Assembly (NCBI GenBank): GCA_016927065.1
Contig: JAFGNJ010000015.1
Location: forward strand, 1-64,000
Direction of reading: 5' to 3'
Length of the DNA stretch: 64,000 nt
Source of the DNA: Deltaproteobacteria bacterium
GTDB lineage: Bacteria > Desulfobacterota > B13-G15 > RBG-16-54-18
Under the pieces are notes generated by a model. That model saw only the letters and a list, made by a program, of their open reading frames with translations, had not been told where the DNA came from and did no database searches. This document shows, piece by piece, positions 44,522 to 53,102 of the stretch; positions within the stretch are counted from its first letter, which is position 1, and each line of letters starts with the position of its first letter. A program made the translations under genes and the position numbers.

Positions 44522-47224
44522 TTACCCCAGCTTCTCCACCTTCACCGCGCACACCTTGAATTCAGGGATCTTACCGATGGGGTCCAGGGCGGGGTTCGTA
44601 AGCCGATTGGCCGCCGCCTCGTAGAAGTGAAAGGGGATAAAGACCATGCCCTGGGGTGAGCGGGGAGTCACCTGCACCGGTATCTCGATCTCCCCCCTGC
44701 GTGAGGCGACCCGCACCTTCTCTCCATCCTCAACCCCCAACTCATAGGCATCGACGGGGTGCACCTCCACATGACCCTGGGGATAGCGGAAGTTCAGCCC
44801 CACATCCCTGCGCGTCATACTCCCGGTATGAAAATGATAGAGGACCCGGCCGGTGCTAAGAAGCAGGGGGTAGTCCTTGTCCGGCAGTTCTGCCGGGGGG
44901 ATGAATTCAATGGCGTGGAAGAGCCCCTTGCCCCTGACGAACTTGTCCTTGTGGAGATAGGGGGTGCCGGGGTGCTTGGGCGTAGGACACGGCCATTGGA
45001 GACCTCCCTCTTTCTCCAGCCTCTTATAGCTGATGCCGGCATAGCTGGGGGTGAGTTCCGTGATCTCGTTGAAGATCTCCTCGGCCGAGCGGTATCGCAT
45101 CTCATACCCCATGCGTGCGGCAAGGTCGGCGATGATCTCCCAGTCCGTCCGCGCCTGACCCGGCGGCTCCACCCCCTTGCGCACCCGCTGGACCCTGCGC
45201 TCGGTGTTGGTGAAGGTCCCATTTCTCTCGGCGAAGGAGGCGGCCGGCAGCACCACATCGGCTCTTTGGGCCGTTTCGGTCAAGAAGATGTCCTGGACCA
45301 CCAGGAAATCGAGGTTTGCGAAACTCTCCTCCACGTGTTTCAGATCGGGGTCGCTCACCAGGGGGTTTTCGCCCATGATATAGAGGGCCTTGAGATCGCC
45401 CTTCGCAGCGGCCGGTATCATCTCCGTCACCGTGAGGCCGACGTGCGCGGGGAGTTTCTTAACGCTCCAGGCCTTTTCAAATTTCCCCCGGGCCTCTTCA
45501 TTCGCCACCTGCTGATAGCCGGTGTAGACATTGGGGAGCGCCCCGAGGTCACAGGCGCCCTGCACGTTGTTCTGACCCCTGAGGGGGTTCACCCCTCCCG
45601 ACTTAATCCCCACATTGCCGCAGAGCATGGCCAGATTTGCCAGGGATTTGACATTGTCGGTGCCGGTGATGTGCTGGGTGATCCCCATGGCATAGAAGAT
45701 GGCGGCCCGCGCGGCCCCTGCATAGAGGCGGGCGGCCTTGCGCAAATCATCCTGGGGCACGCCGGTGATTCCTTCCACGAACTCCGGCGTATAGCGTCTC
45801 AATATCTCCTTCATCTCTTCAAAGCCCTCGGTGCGGCCCTGTACATATTCTTTGTCGTAGAGTTCCTCCTCGATCATCACGTGCATCAGGCCGTTGATCA
45901 GGGCGACATCGGTCCCCGGGGTATGGCGCAGCCAGATATCGGCAAAGCGGGTCATATCGATCTCTCGGGGGTCGGCCACGATCAGCTTGGCCCCTCGCTG
46001 GGTCACCGCCTGCTTCATCTTGGTGGCGACCACCGGGTGGTTCTCCGTGGTATTGGTCCCGATGAGAAAAAGCACCTCGCTGTCAATAATCTCCGCCAGG
46101 GAGTTGGTCATGGCACCACTGCCGAACGCGGCGGCAAGACCTGCCACCGTGACCGAGTGTCAGAGCCGTGCGCAGTGGTCGACGTTGTTGGTGCCGATCA
46201 CCGCGCGCATGAACTTCTGCATCAGGTAGTTTTCTTCGTTGGTGCAGCGGGCCGAGCTGAGCCCTCCGATGGTGTCCGGCCCGTGGTCGGCCTTGATCTG
46301 GCCGAGTTTCTCAGCCGTGAGGTCTAACGCTTCATCCCACGTGGCCTCCCGGAATTGGCCGTTCTCTTTGATCAGGGGCGTGGCCAATCTGTCAGGATGA
46401 TGGATAAATTCATAGCCAAACCTCCCCTTGACACAGAGGCTCCCCTGATTTGTCACACCATCCTCGTTGCCCGTAATCTTGACCACTGTGCCGTCGACGA
46501 TGTTGAGGTCGATGGTGCAGCCGGTCCCGCAGTAGGTGCAGGTGGTGGGAACTTTCTTTATTGCCCATGGCCTGCCGGCAAACCGGGCCTTGTTTTCTAC
46601 CAATGCTCCGACCGGGCAGACCTGCACGCACTCACCACAAAAGACGCACGTGGACTCGGCATAGCTTCGGTCTTCCGCAGTAACGATCTTGGTCCGCCCA
46701 CCCCGATAGCCGAAATCGATCACCTGGTTGACCTGGACCTCATTGCACGCCCTGACACAGCGCCCGCACAGGATGCACTTGTTCAGATCCCGGAAGATCA
46801 TGGGATTGGAATCATCGATGGAGTGTCCGGGCGACTCGGCGGGAAATCGGGGGCGCTCGATCTTGAGCTCGTAGACCAGATCCTGGAGCTCGCAATGCCC
46901 GTTGGACTCGCACAGCAGGCAGTTGTGGTCGCCGCTGGCAAGGAGCAATTCAACCGCCATGCGTCGAGCAGCCAGAACCCGTTCGGTATTTGTCTTGATC
47001 ACCATGCCCTCTTGCTCGATGGGAAAGACACACGATGCCACCAGGGCCCGTGCCCGCTCCACCTCCACCACGCAGACCCGACACGCCCCTGCTAAGGGGA
47101 GCCGCGGGTGATAACAGAGGGTGGGGATATGGATACCCAACCTGGTGGCGAGTTCTAGGATCGTTTCACCCTTATGGGCCTTGACCTCTCTCCCATCGAT
47201 GGTGACTGTCACGGTGTTGCTCAT
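44522..47224 (-). CDS. fdhA: Selenocysteine formate dehydrogenase, catalytic subunit
   Basis: One 900-residue protein if the in-frame UGA at 46160-46162 is read as selenocysteine (residue 355). It oxidises formate to CO2 at a Mo/W bis-MGD cofactor. Layout: N-terminal 2Fe-2S domain (ILELATRLGIHIPTLCYH, GACRVC; about 1-75), NuoG-type His/Cys region (GDHNCLLCESNGHC), two 4Fe-4S motifs (CILCGRCVRAC, CVFCGECVQVC; about 145-215), the proximal 4Fe-4S site CTYCGTGC (about 230), catalytic NVDHCARL-Sec-HSVTVAGLAAAFG, and a C-terminal molybdopterin dinucleotide domain. Upstream lies the NuoF fusion; a terminator follows. The Sec-His pair is the family active site. No sel or fdhD genes are in the window. 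Confidence 0.93.
46130..46148 (-). ncRNA. SECIS element
   Basis: On the mRNA a 7-bp stem GGUGGCA/UGCCGCC (one G-U wobble) holds the 5-nt loop GGUCU (46141-46137). The loop begins at the 19th nucleotide after the UGA, the same distance and the same loop sequence as in E. coli fdhF from memory. Such a hairpin recruits SelB-GTP-Sec-tRNA, so the UGA is decoded rather than terminating. Confidence 0.88.
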
Positions 47225-47262
47225 CTCAACCTCCTCAAAAAGACGATATAACCCTAACCCTG

Positions 47263-50200
47263 CTAGAGTTCCATGTCACAGCGAAGACAGCGTAGTGATT
47301 CCCGCAGGGCTTCTTCTTCGGTGTAACCCAGTTCCACCTCGGCGAAGGAGCCTACCCGCTCGCTTCCCTCCAGTTCGAGCATCCGCGCCTGGGGCTGCTC
47401 CTGGACCTCCTCGTCGATGACCTGAGGGATATCGATCCGCTCTTCCTCAGGCCTCTGAAAGGGGGGCTCGTCGTTCCGTTGGCGAATAGCGGCATCAATC
47501 TCATCGGCGGCTTCCTTCCCGGCGGCGATGGCCCAAATGACCGTGGCTGGTCCGGTGACCGCATCCCCCCCGGCGAAGATCCCCTCTGCAGGGGTCTGCG
47601 TCCGCCCATTCCCGTTCCCCTTGACCTCGATAGTATTCCATTTGGTGACGGGGATATCCTTGGGGAGAAACGATACATCGGGGACCTGGCCGATGGCGGC
47701 GATGACCATATCCACGTCGAGCACAAACTCCGATCCCTCAATGGGCTCGGGGCGGCGTCTCCCGCTGGCATCAAATGCGCCCAACCTCATCCGCTGACAC
47801 CTCACGCCGACCACCCGCCCCTTGACGCCGATGACCTCAAGCGGGGCCACGAGGAAGTGTATGGTGACCCCTTCGTGTTCGGCCGCCGCCACCTCATCTG
47901 ACTGGGCAGGCATGTCTTGTCTTGTCCTCCGATAGAGGAGGACCACCTCCTGGGCGCCCTTGCGTAAGGCGGACCTGGCGGCATCGATGGCGGAGTTTCC
48001 GCCGCCCACAACGGCTACCCTCTTTCCCACCTCGGCGCCGTTACCGAGGTTGATCTGCCGCAAGAACTCCACCCCACCGTAGACCCCCTTGAGGTCTTCA
48101 CCGTCAATCCGCAGGCGTTGGCTCTGGTGGGCGCCGACGGCCAAATAGAGTGCAGCATACTCCTTGCGTATATCCTTAAAGGGGATGTCTTTACCCACCC
48201 TTGTGTTAGTCCTGAACTGAACCCCGAGGGCGCGGATGTCGTCGATCTCCCGCTCCAACACTGCACGGGGGAGCCGATATTCGGGTATCCCGTAGCGCAG
48301 CATCCCGCCCAGGTGAGGGAGCTCCTCAAATACCGTCACGCTGTACCCTCGGCGGGCGAGGTCCCTGGCCGCGGTGAGCCCCGCCGGCCCACCCCCCACC
48401 ACCGCGATCCGCTCCCGCCTGGTCACCGGTATCGACTCAACCGTGGGTCGAGAGGCATTGTCGGTGATGTAGCGCTTGAGGTGCTTGATGGCTATTGGTT
48501 CGTCGAGCTGCCCCCTGCGGCACTTGCCCTGGCACTGGTGGTCGCACACCCTCCCGCAGATGCTGGGAAAGGGGTTGGTCTTGAGCAGCACCTTATAGGC
48601 GTCGTCGAGGCGATTCGCCCTGATGAGGGCGATATAGGCGGGAACATCCATCTCCACCGGACAAGTATTCTGACAGGGTGATGTAAACAGGGCCGAGCAT
48701 ACCGAGGCCGGACATCGCTTATCCCTGATGTGGGCCTCGTATTCATCCCTGAAGTAGCGGATAGTGCTGAGTACGGGGTTGGGGGCGGTCTGTCCCAATC
48801 CGCACAGGGCCGAATCTTTGATCACGGCGGCCATTTCTTCCAGCAGCTCGATATCCCCCTCCTTACCCCTCCCTTCACAAATGTCTGTAAGAATATCTAA
48901 CATTTTCTTCGTCCCCACCCGGCAGGGGACGCACTTGCCGCAGGACTCATCCTGACAAAAATCCATAAAGAAACGGGCCACGTCCACCATGCAGGTATCT
49001 TCGTCCATGACAATGAGGCCACCGGACCCCATGATGGCCCCGATCTGGGTGATGGCCTCGTAATCTGTGGGGGTATTGAGGTGCTGCACCGGGATACACC
49101 CCCCGGACGGCCCCCCGAGCTGGGCGGCCTTGAAGCGTTTGCCCTTCGGGATGCCGCCGCCGATATCGAAGATGATGGTCCCGATGGTTGTCCCCATAGG
49201 AACCTCAACCAACCCGATGTTGTTGACGTCCCCGGTGAGAGCAAAGACCTTGGTCCCCTTGCTCGTCTCAGTCCCGATGCTCGCGTACCAATCCCCCCCC
49301 TGCACGATGATCTGCGGGATATTGGCGTAGGACTCCACGTTATTAAGGACCGTGGGCCTTCGCCAGAGACCCTGGTGGGCCGGAAAGGGAGGACGGGGGC
49401 GCGGCATGCCGCGTCTGCCCTCAATAGAGGCCATCAAGGCCGTCTCCTCACCGCAGACAAAGGCCCCTGCCCCCTGGTAAACCTCCAGATCGAAGGAAAA
49501 GCCAGAGCCGAAGATGTCATCGCCCAACAAGCCGTATTCCCGCGCCTGGTTGATGGCGATATTGAGCCGATGCACCGCCAGGGGATACTCGGCACGGCAG
49601 TAGATATACCCCTGATGGGCCCCAATGGCCTTGGCGGCGATGAGCATCCCCTCTAAGACGGCATGGGGGTCCGCCTCCAGCACGCTGCGATCCATAAAGG
49701 CTCCGGGGTCCCCCTCGTCGGCGTTGCACAGAACATACTTCACCTCGCCCATCGATTGGGAGGCGAACTGCCACTTCATGCCCGTGGGAAATCCCCCTCC
49801 TCCTCTTCCCCTGAGGCCCGATTTTTTCACCTCCTCGATGATCCCCTCCGGCGTCATCTCCAGGAGGGCCTTGGCAGCCCCCTGGTATCCATCGCGGGCG
49901 ATATACTCATCGATCCGCTCGGCATCGATGAGCCCCCGGTTGTGCAGCACCCTCAGCTCTTGGAGCCCAAAAAAGGGGATATCGTTCATGTAAGGGATGA
50001 CCTCTTCGGTGACGGGCTCCCGATACAAGAGGCGCTCTACCGGCCTCCCCTTGAGGATATGTTCTTCGATGATCTCAGCGGCATCCTCCGGCGCAACCTG
50101 CATGTAGATGATCCCCTCGGGGTAGACCACCACGATGGGTCCGAGGGCACAAAAGCCGTTGCATCCGGTCTCCACGATCTGGACCTCGTCCTTCAGCTCC

Positions 50201-50304
50201 CGCTTCTCAACCTCAAAGGCAAAGGCCTTTATCACCTCCGCGCTTCCCGAGGAGTGACAACCGGTGCCGCCGCACACCAAGATATGAGAGCGAAATATCT
50301 TCAT
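47263..50304 (-). CDS. NuoF-like subunit fused to a GltD/NfnB-type oxidoreductase
   Basis: The 1013-residue protein is a fusion. Residues about 5-90 are a thioredoxin-like 2Fe-2S domain (VCGGTGC, TGCNGFC). About 130-520 is NuoF/HydB: FMN loop GRGGGGFPTGMKW, NADH region NADEGDPGAF, GAFVCGEETAL and a 4Fe-4S SCGKCVPCR. About 535-970 is a GltD-like half with CQNTCPVEMDVPAYI and CGRVCDHQCQGKC clusters. It has two Rossmann folds (VVGGGPAGLTAARDL for FAD, VVGGGNSAIDAARSAL for pyridine nucleotide) and LLYRRTRQDMPA, whose YRR favours NADPH. It lies between a ferredoxin-like gene and the formate dehydrogenase and probably carries electrons between formate, NAD(P) and ferredoxin. Confidence 0.88.
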   Translation of the reverse strand: MKIFRSHILVCGGTGCHSSGSAEVIKAFAFEVEKRELKDEVQIVETGCNGFCALGPIVVVYPEGIIYMQVAPEDAAEIIEEHILKGRPVERLLYREPVTEEVIPYMNDIPFFGLQELRVLHNRGLIDAERIDEYIARDGYQGAAKALLEMTPEGIIEEVKKSGLRGRGGGGFPTGMKWQFASQSMGEVKYVLCNADEGDPGAFMDRSVLEADPHAVLEGMLIAAKAIGAHQGYIYCRAEYPLAVHRLNIAINQAREYGLLGDDIFGSGFSFDLEVYQGAGAFVCGEETALMASIEGRRGMPRPRPPFPAHQGLWRRPTVLNNVESYANIPQIIVQGGDWYASIGTETSKGTKVFALTGDVNNIGLVEVPMGTTIGTIIFDIGGGIPKGKRFKAAQLGGPSGGCIPVQHLNTPTDYEAITQIGAIMGSGGLIVMDEDTCMVDVARFFMDFCQDESCGKCVPCRVGTKKMLDILTDICEGRGKEGDIELLEEMAAVIKDSALCGLGQTAPNPVLSTIRYFRDEYEAHIRDKRCPASVCSALFTSPCQNTCPVEMDVPAYIALIRANRLDDAYKVLLKTNPFPSICGRVCDHQCQGKCRRGQLDEPIAIKHLKRYITDNASRPTVESIPVTRRERIAVVGGGPAGLTAARDLARRGYSVTVFEELPHLGGMLRYGIPEYRLPRAVLEREIDDIRALGVQFRTNTRVGKDIPFKDIRKEYAALYLAVGAHQSQRLRIDGEDLKGVYGGVEFLRQINLGNGAEVGKRVAVVGGGNSAIDAARSALRKGAQEVVLLYRRTRQDMPAQSDEVAAAEHEGVTIHFLVAPLEVIGVKGRVVGVRCQRMRLGAFDASGRRRPEPIEGSEFVLDVDMVIAAIGQVPDVSFLPKDIPVTKWNTIEVKGNGNGRTQTPAEGIFAGGDAVTGPATVIWAIAAGKEAADEIDAAIRQRNDEPPFQRPEEERIDIPQVIDEEVQEQPQARMLELEGSERVGSFAEVELGYTEEEALRESLRCLRCDMEL

Positions 50305-50331
50305 GCAGTCCCTTCCTCCCTCTGTTCTATG

Positions 50332-50706
50332 CTATTCCAGCCCCTTGGCCAGGGCGAACTGTCGCTGCACCTTCCCGTCGAGGATATGCTGCTTAAATAC
50401 CTGCCGCATCTTGTTCTCATCCATATACTCATAGGTGATCGGCTCTTCCCCTGCTACCTCTACCGTCACCAGGGGCTCCCTGCTACAGATCCCGATACAC
50501 CCCGAGGTGGTCACCATGACGTCCTGGGTCCCCTCCTCCTCGATGGAGCTGACCAGGGCGTTGAGGACCTTCCGGGCCCCGGAGGCGATCCCGCAGGTCC
50601 CCATGTGAACGGTGGCCTTCACCCGCTTCCCCCCCTCTCGCAGGGAGGTGGCCTTTTGCACTTCCTCTTTTATCTTTTTAAGATCCTCAACCTTTATCTT
50701 CGCCAT
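50332..50706 (-). CDS. Thioredoxin-like 2Fe-2S ferredoxin subunit
   Basis: The 124-residue protein belongs to the thioredoxin-like ferredoxin family (HndB/NuoE C-half type). The likely ligands are in HMGTCGIASGA and TSGCIGICSREP, though the first pair is reduced to one Cys, so the cluster may be modified or absent. It lies between the NuoE-like and NuoF-like genes as in HndABC-type NADP-reducing complexes, so a bridging role is inferred. Confidence 0.78.
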   Translation of the reverse strand: MAKIKVEDLKKIKEEVQKATSLREGGKRVKATVHMGTCGIASGARKVLNALVSSIEEEGTQDVMVTTSGCIGICSREPLVTVEVAGEEPITYEYMDENKMRQVFKQHILDGKVQRQFALAKGLE

Positions 50707-50736
50707 TGCTCCCTCCTTGCCTGCATAGGCGATGGC

Positions 50737-51243
50737 CTACTCGTATCGTTCCAGCATCTCGCGCAACTTGCGCTCCTTTACTTGTTTGTAGGTATCCTCG
50801 TCCACCACGATCACGGGGGCGAGGCCGCAGGCCCCCAGACAGCGGATGGTCTCGAGGGAAAATTTCCGATCGGGGGTGGTATCCCCGGCCTCGATGCCCA
50901 GCTCCTGCGTCAAGCGGTCGAGATTCCTCTTCCCTCCCCGCACATAACAGGCGGTCCCCAGACAGAGGCGAATGGTGTGCCTCCCACGGGGGACCATGGT
51001 AAAAAATGAATAAAAGGTCACCACACCGAAGACCTGACTCTGGGGGAGGTTGAGCCCGTGGGCAACGCGCTGCTGGATCTCGTTGGGGAGATACCCTAAC
51101 ACCCCTTGAATCTCCTCTAAGACGGGGATGAGGGATCCGGCTTTCCCCTTATACTTCTCTATGATGGCATCTACCTGCTGGAGCTGCTCCTGGGAAAATT
51201 CCTCAAGCAATGCATCCGAGACTCTTGCTTCCTCAAAACCCAT
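50737..51243 (-). CDS. NuoE/HndA-like 2Fe-2S subunit
   Basis: The 168-residue 24-kDa-type subunit has an N-terminal helical bundle (LEEFSQEQLQQVDAIIEKYK; LPNEIQQRVAHGLNLPQSQVFGVVTFYSFF) and the 2Fe-2S ligands of CLGTACYVRGG and CLGACGLAPV (Cx4C, Cx3C). The ATG at 51241-51243 follows GGAGGAAGACC. The upstream extension to 51309 is not coding-like. It works with the next two genes as an NADH/NADPH-linked electron-transfer module. Confidence 0.87.
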   Translation of the reverse strand: MGFEEARVSDALLEEFSQEQLQQVDAIIEKYKGKAGSLIPVLEEIQGVLGYLPNEIQQRVAHGLNLPQSQVFGVVTFYSFFTMVPRGRHTIRLCLGTACYVRGGKRNLDRLTQELGIEAGDTTPDRKFSLETIRCLGACGLAPVIVVDEDTYKQVKERKLREMLERYE

Positions 51244-51399
51244 GGTCTTCCTCCTTACGTAGGGTGATTCACATTGATAGCCGGAGAGGAAAAATGGTAC
51301 GGGATTCACGCTGAACGTAACAAGACATAGCTCTAGATGTAGCTGTCGCTTCTTCTCCTCCCCTTGTTCTTCACTTTATAACTACTTACAAAAAATGGA

Positions 51400-51428
51400 A
51401 ATTTATCTCATTTTTGAGATAAGATCAA
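51400..51428 (-). promoter_or_regulatory. Putative promoter with a palindromic spacer
   Basis: On the minus strand TTGATC (51428-51423) and TAAATT (51405-51400) are 17 bp apart. The spacer and -10 are covered by a perfect 8-bp inverted repeat TTATCTCA (51403-51410) and TGAGATAA (51415-51422). It lies about 155 bp before the nuoE-like start. A repressor or activator site is inferred. It lacks the T-tract of a terminator for the gene upstream. Confidence 0.45.
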
Positions 51429-51477
51429 GGTAAAATAAGGGGCCGATAGACACGAACCATTCGTGCCGCAAACGCCA

Positions 51478-52026
51478 CTAAAAAAAATGCCCTAGTTCTG
51501 CTAATCCCTTCTTGATCTCATCCCTGATAAAGGGGACCACCTTTGGATGATCTATGGGGACATCTTCCAACTCCCCCTTGAACTCCGTGGTATCGAAACA
51601 AAATGCCTTATCCCCTTTGCGGTGCACATACTGAAAGTCCAGAGAGGGATTGGCCACGATGAGGGCTACCAGTGTACTGGCCATGTCCCCCAGGGGTTTG
51701 CGATCGATATGACCGTAGCGAAAATTCGCCCGAACGAGGGTCCCTTTACCGTGCTCGGACTGGACCTGGAGATCACCCTCGCACGCCCGAGCCGCCTGCT
51801 GCAGCAGGGATAATCCGAGACCGACCCGACGGGTCGTGCGGGTGGTAAAAAAGGGGTCAAGCACCTTTCCTAAAAGATGGCGTGGTATCCCTACACCATC
51901 ATCCTCAATCTCCACGATCATCTGGTCCTTTTCCAGGTCCTCGGTAATCCGTATCGCCACCTGCGATGCCTTGGAGGCGATGGCGTTTTCCACGATATCG
52001 AGTATGTGCAAAGAGAGGTCCTGCAT
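51478..52026 (-). CDS. HATPase-domain (histidine-kinase-like) protein
   Basis: The 182-residue protein is almost only a GHKL ATPase domain: the N box HILDIVENAIASKASQ (about residues 7-22), G1 DDGVGIP (about 42) and G2 GLGLSLLQQA (about 68). There is no histidine phospho-acceptor or sensor region. A C-terminal 70 residues of uncertain fold follow. It sits last in a cluster with PHP, DRTGG and hydrogenase-like genes, where similar ATPases accompany electron-bifurcating hydrogenases in clostridia and Thermotoga. A regulatory role is inferred. Confidence 0.8.
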   Translation of the reverse strand: MQDLSLHILDIVENAIASKASQVAIRITEDLEKDQMIVEIEDDGVGIPRHLLGKVLDPFFTTRTTRRVGLGLSLLQQAARACEGDLQVQSEHGKGTLVRANFRYGHIDRKPLGDMASTLVALIVANPSLDFQYVHRKGDKAFCFDTTEFKGELEDVPIDHPKVVPFIRDEIKKGLAELGHFF

Positions 52027-52032
52027 ATACAG

Positions 52033-52758
52033 TTATGATAACCCCTCTACCCGGCGCCCCTCCTCACCCCGCAGCCCCTGCTGGATCTCCGCTATCGTAG
52101 GGGCCCCCAGGAGGAAAAGGGTCTTTTTGCTCCCGATATCTCGTAAAAAATGGGAGTCAGAGGCGGTCACCACTGCATATCCTTCCGGAGCCTCCCCCAC
52201 ATGACTTCTAGTAATCTCCACGGCGGCAATGGGGAGTTCCGGCGGGATATACCCGAGCTGATTGATTATACTGAAGGCCTCCCGATCCACATGAGCGGGG
52301 ATACAGATCCCCCCCCGATCACCAACACCCCTCACGACCTCCTCTACAGAGAGATCGAGGGAGTTGATCAGCAATTTTTCTTCAAAGCGCAGGACATATC
52401 CTTCTTTATCAACAATTGGTTGATAGCCAAAAATCTCAGGGTCATTGCGCACGTCGGGGAGGTGCTGGTAGATAAAAGTATCCCACTCCTCAAGGACCTC
52501 CACGCTCTCAAAAAATGAGAGGAGGTGAACCTCCTCTCTGCTCTGAACCTCCATTCCGGGGATGACGGTGAGTGGAAGATCAGCCGCCGCTGCCGTCACC
52601 GCGGATACGTTCTTGCCCGAATTGTGATCGGTAACAGCGATGATGTCCACTGATGCCTCGATTGCCGTGCGCACGATGTTTTTCGGCGACATCTCCTCAT
52701 CCGCACAGGGAGAAAGACAAGTGTGGACATGGAGATCTGCGGCATAAACCCTCACCAT
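52033..52758 (-). CDS. PHP-domain metal-dependent phosphoesterase-like protein
   Basis: The 241-residue protein carries the PHP metal-ligand motifs DLHVHTCLSPC (about residue 8), VTDHNSG (about 40) and, later, IPAHVDRE (about 152), as in TrpH/PolX-type phosphoesterases. The ATG overlaps the stop of the DRTGG gene (ATGA at 52757-52760); a GTG just upstream is a possible alternative. The substrate is unknown. Its position with redox-sensor genes suggests a nucleotide or phospho-signalling role, as inference. Confidence 0.85.
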   Translation of the reverse strand: MVRVYAADLHVHTCLSPCADEEMSPKNIVRTAIEASVDIIAVTDHNSGKNVSAVTAAAADLPLTVIPGMEVQSREEVHLLSFFESVEVLEEWDTFIYQHLPDVRNDPEIFGYQPIVDKEGYVLRFEEKLLINSLDLSVEEVVRGVGDRGGICIPAHVDREAFSIINQLGYIPPELPIAAVEITRSHVGEAPEGYAVVTASDSHFLRDIGSKKTLFLLGAPTIAEIQQGLRGEEGRRVEGLS

Positions 52759-53102
52759 CACCCTTGGCTATTGATACCGAGACGAGAGAGTCTACCCACG
52801 ACCTCAAAGGTCGGCAAGGAGGTACACAGAAGGGGTATTTTTTCCTCATCGGCACGCTGCACGGTTTCGGTATCGGGTTTCCTGCCGTTGGCCAAAATAA
52901 TCCCGGCCAAGTCCCGTAGCGTGGCCACCGCCACGATGTTCGGATGTCCTTGGATGGTCACCCATACATCCCCCTCCCGGCTGTTGGCCATGACATCACT
53001 GAGTAGGTCGCTAACATATCCCCCTTTTACTTCTCTGTCGAGCCTACCCTGGGCGGTCTCGACAGTGAGCGCAAGCTCCTCGATAATTTTTGCAAGTTTC
53101 AT
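52758..53102 (-). CDS. DRTGG-domain protein
   Basis: The 114-residue protein resembles the DRTGG domain (found in phosphotransacetylase and pyrophosphatase regulators), with ITILANGRKPDT-like and VAVATLRDLAGIIL segments. It starts at an ATG overlapping the hydrogenase-like gene's stop (53099-53102) and runs into the PHP gene with another overlap. Ligand binding, perhaps to a nucleotide, is presumed by family. It is a paralogue of 54901-55257. Confidence 0.7.
   Translation of the reverse strand: MKLAKIIEELALTVETAQGRLDREVKGGYVSDLLSDVMANSREGDVWVTIQGHPNIVAVATLRDLAGIILANGRKPDTETVQRADEEKIPLLCTSLPTFEVVGRLSRLGINSQG

Noticed and set aside
46148-46162. Reading the formate dehydrogenase region as two genes or a nonsense pseudogene
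   Set aside because: The UGA sits at the exact catalytic Sec position, in frame, with a SECIS hairpin behind it, so recoding explains the interruption better.
44759-46327. A long open frame of 522 codons on the plus strand, antisense to formate dehydrogenase
   Set aside because: It mirrors the codon bias of the real minus-strand gene, has no family motifs and no ribosome site. The formate dehydrogenase frame is certain.
51403-51422. The 8-bp inverted repeat as a terminator of the HATPase gene
   Set aside because: It has no T-tract on the minus strand after the stem and a loop of only 4 nt in AT-rich DNA; a regulatory site in the promoter fits better.
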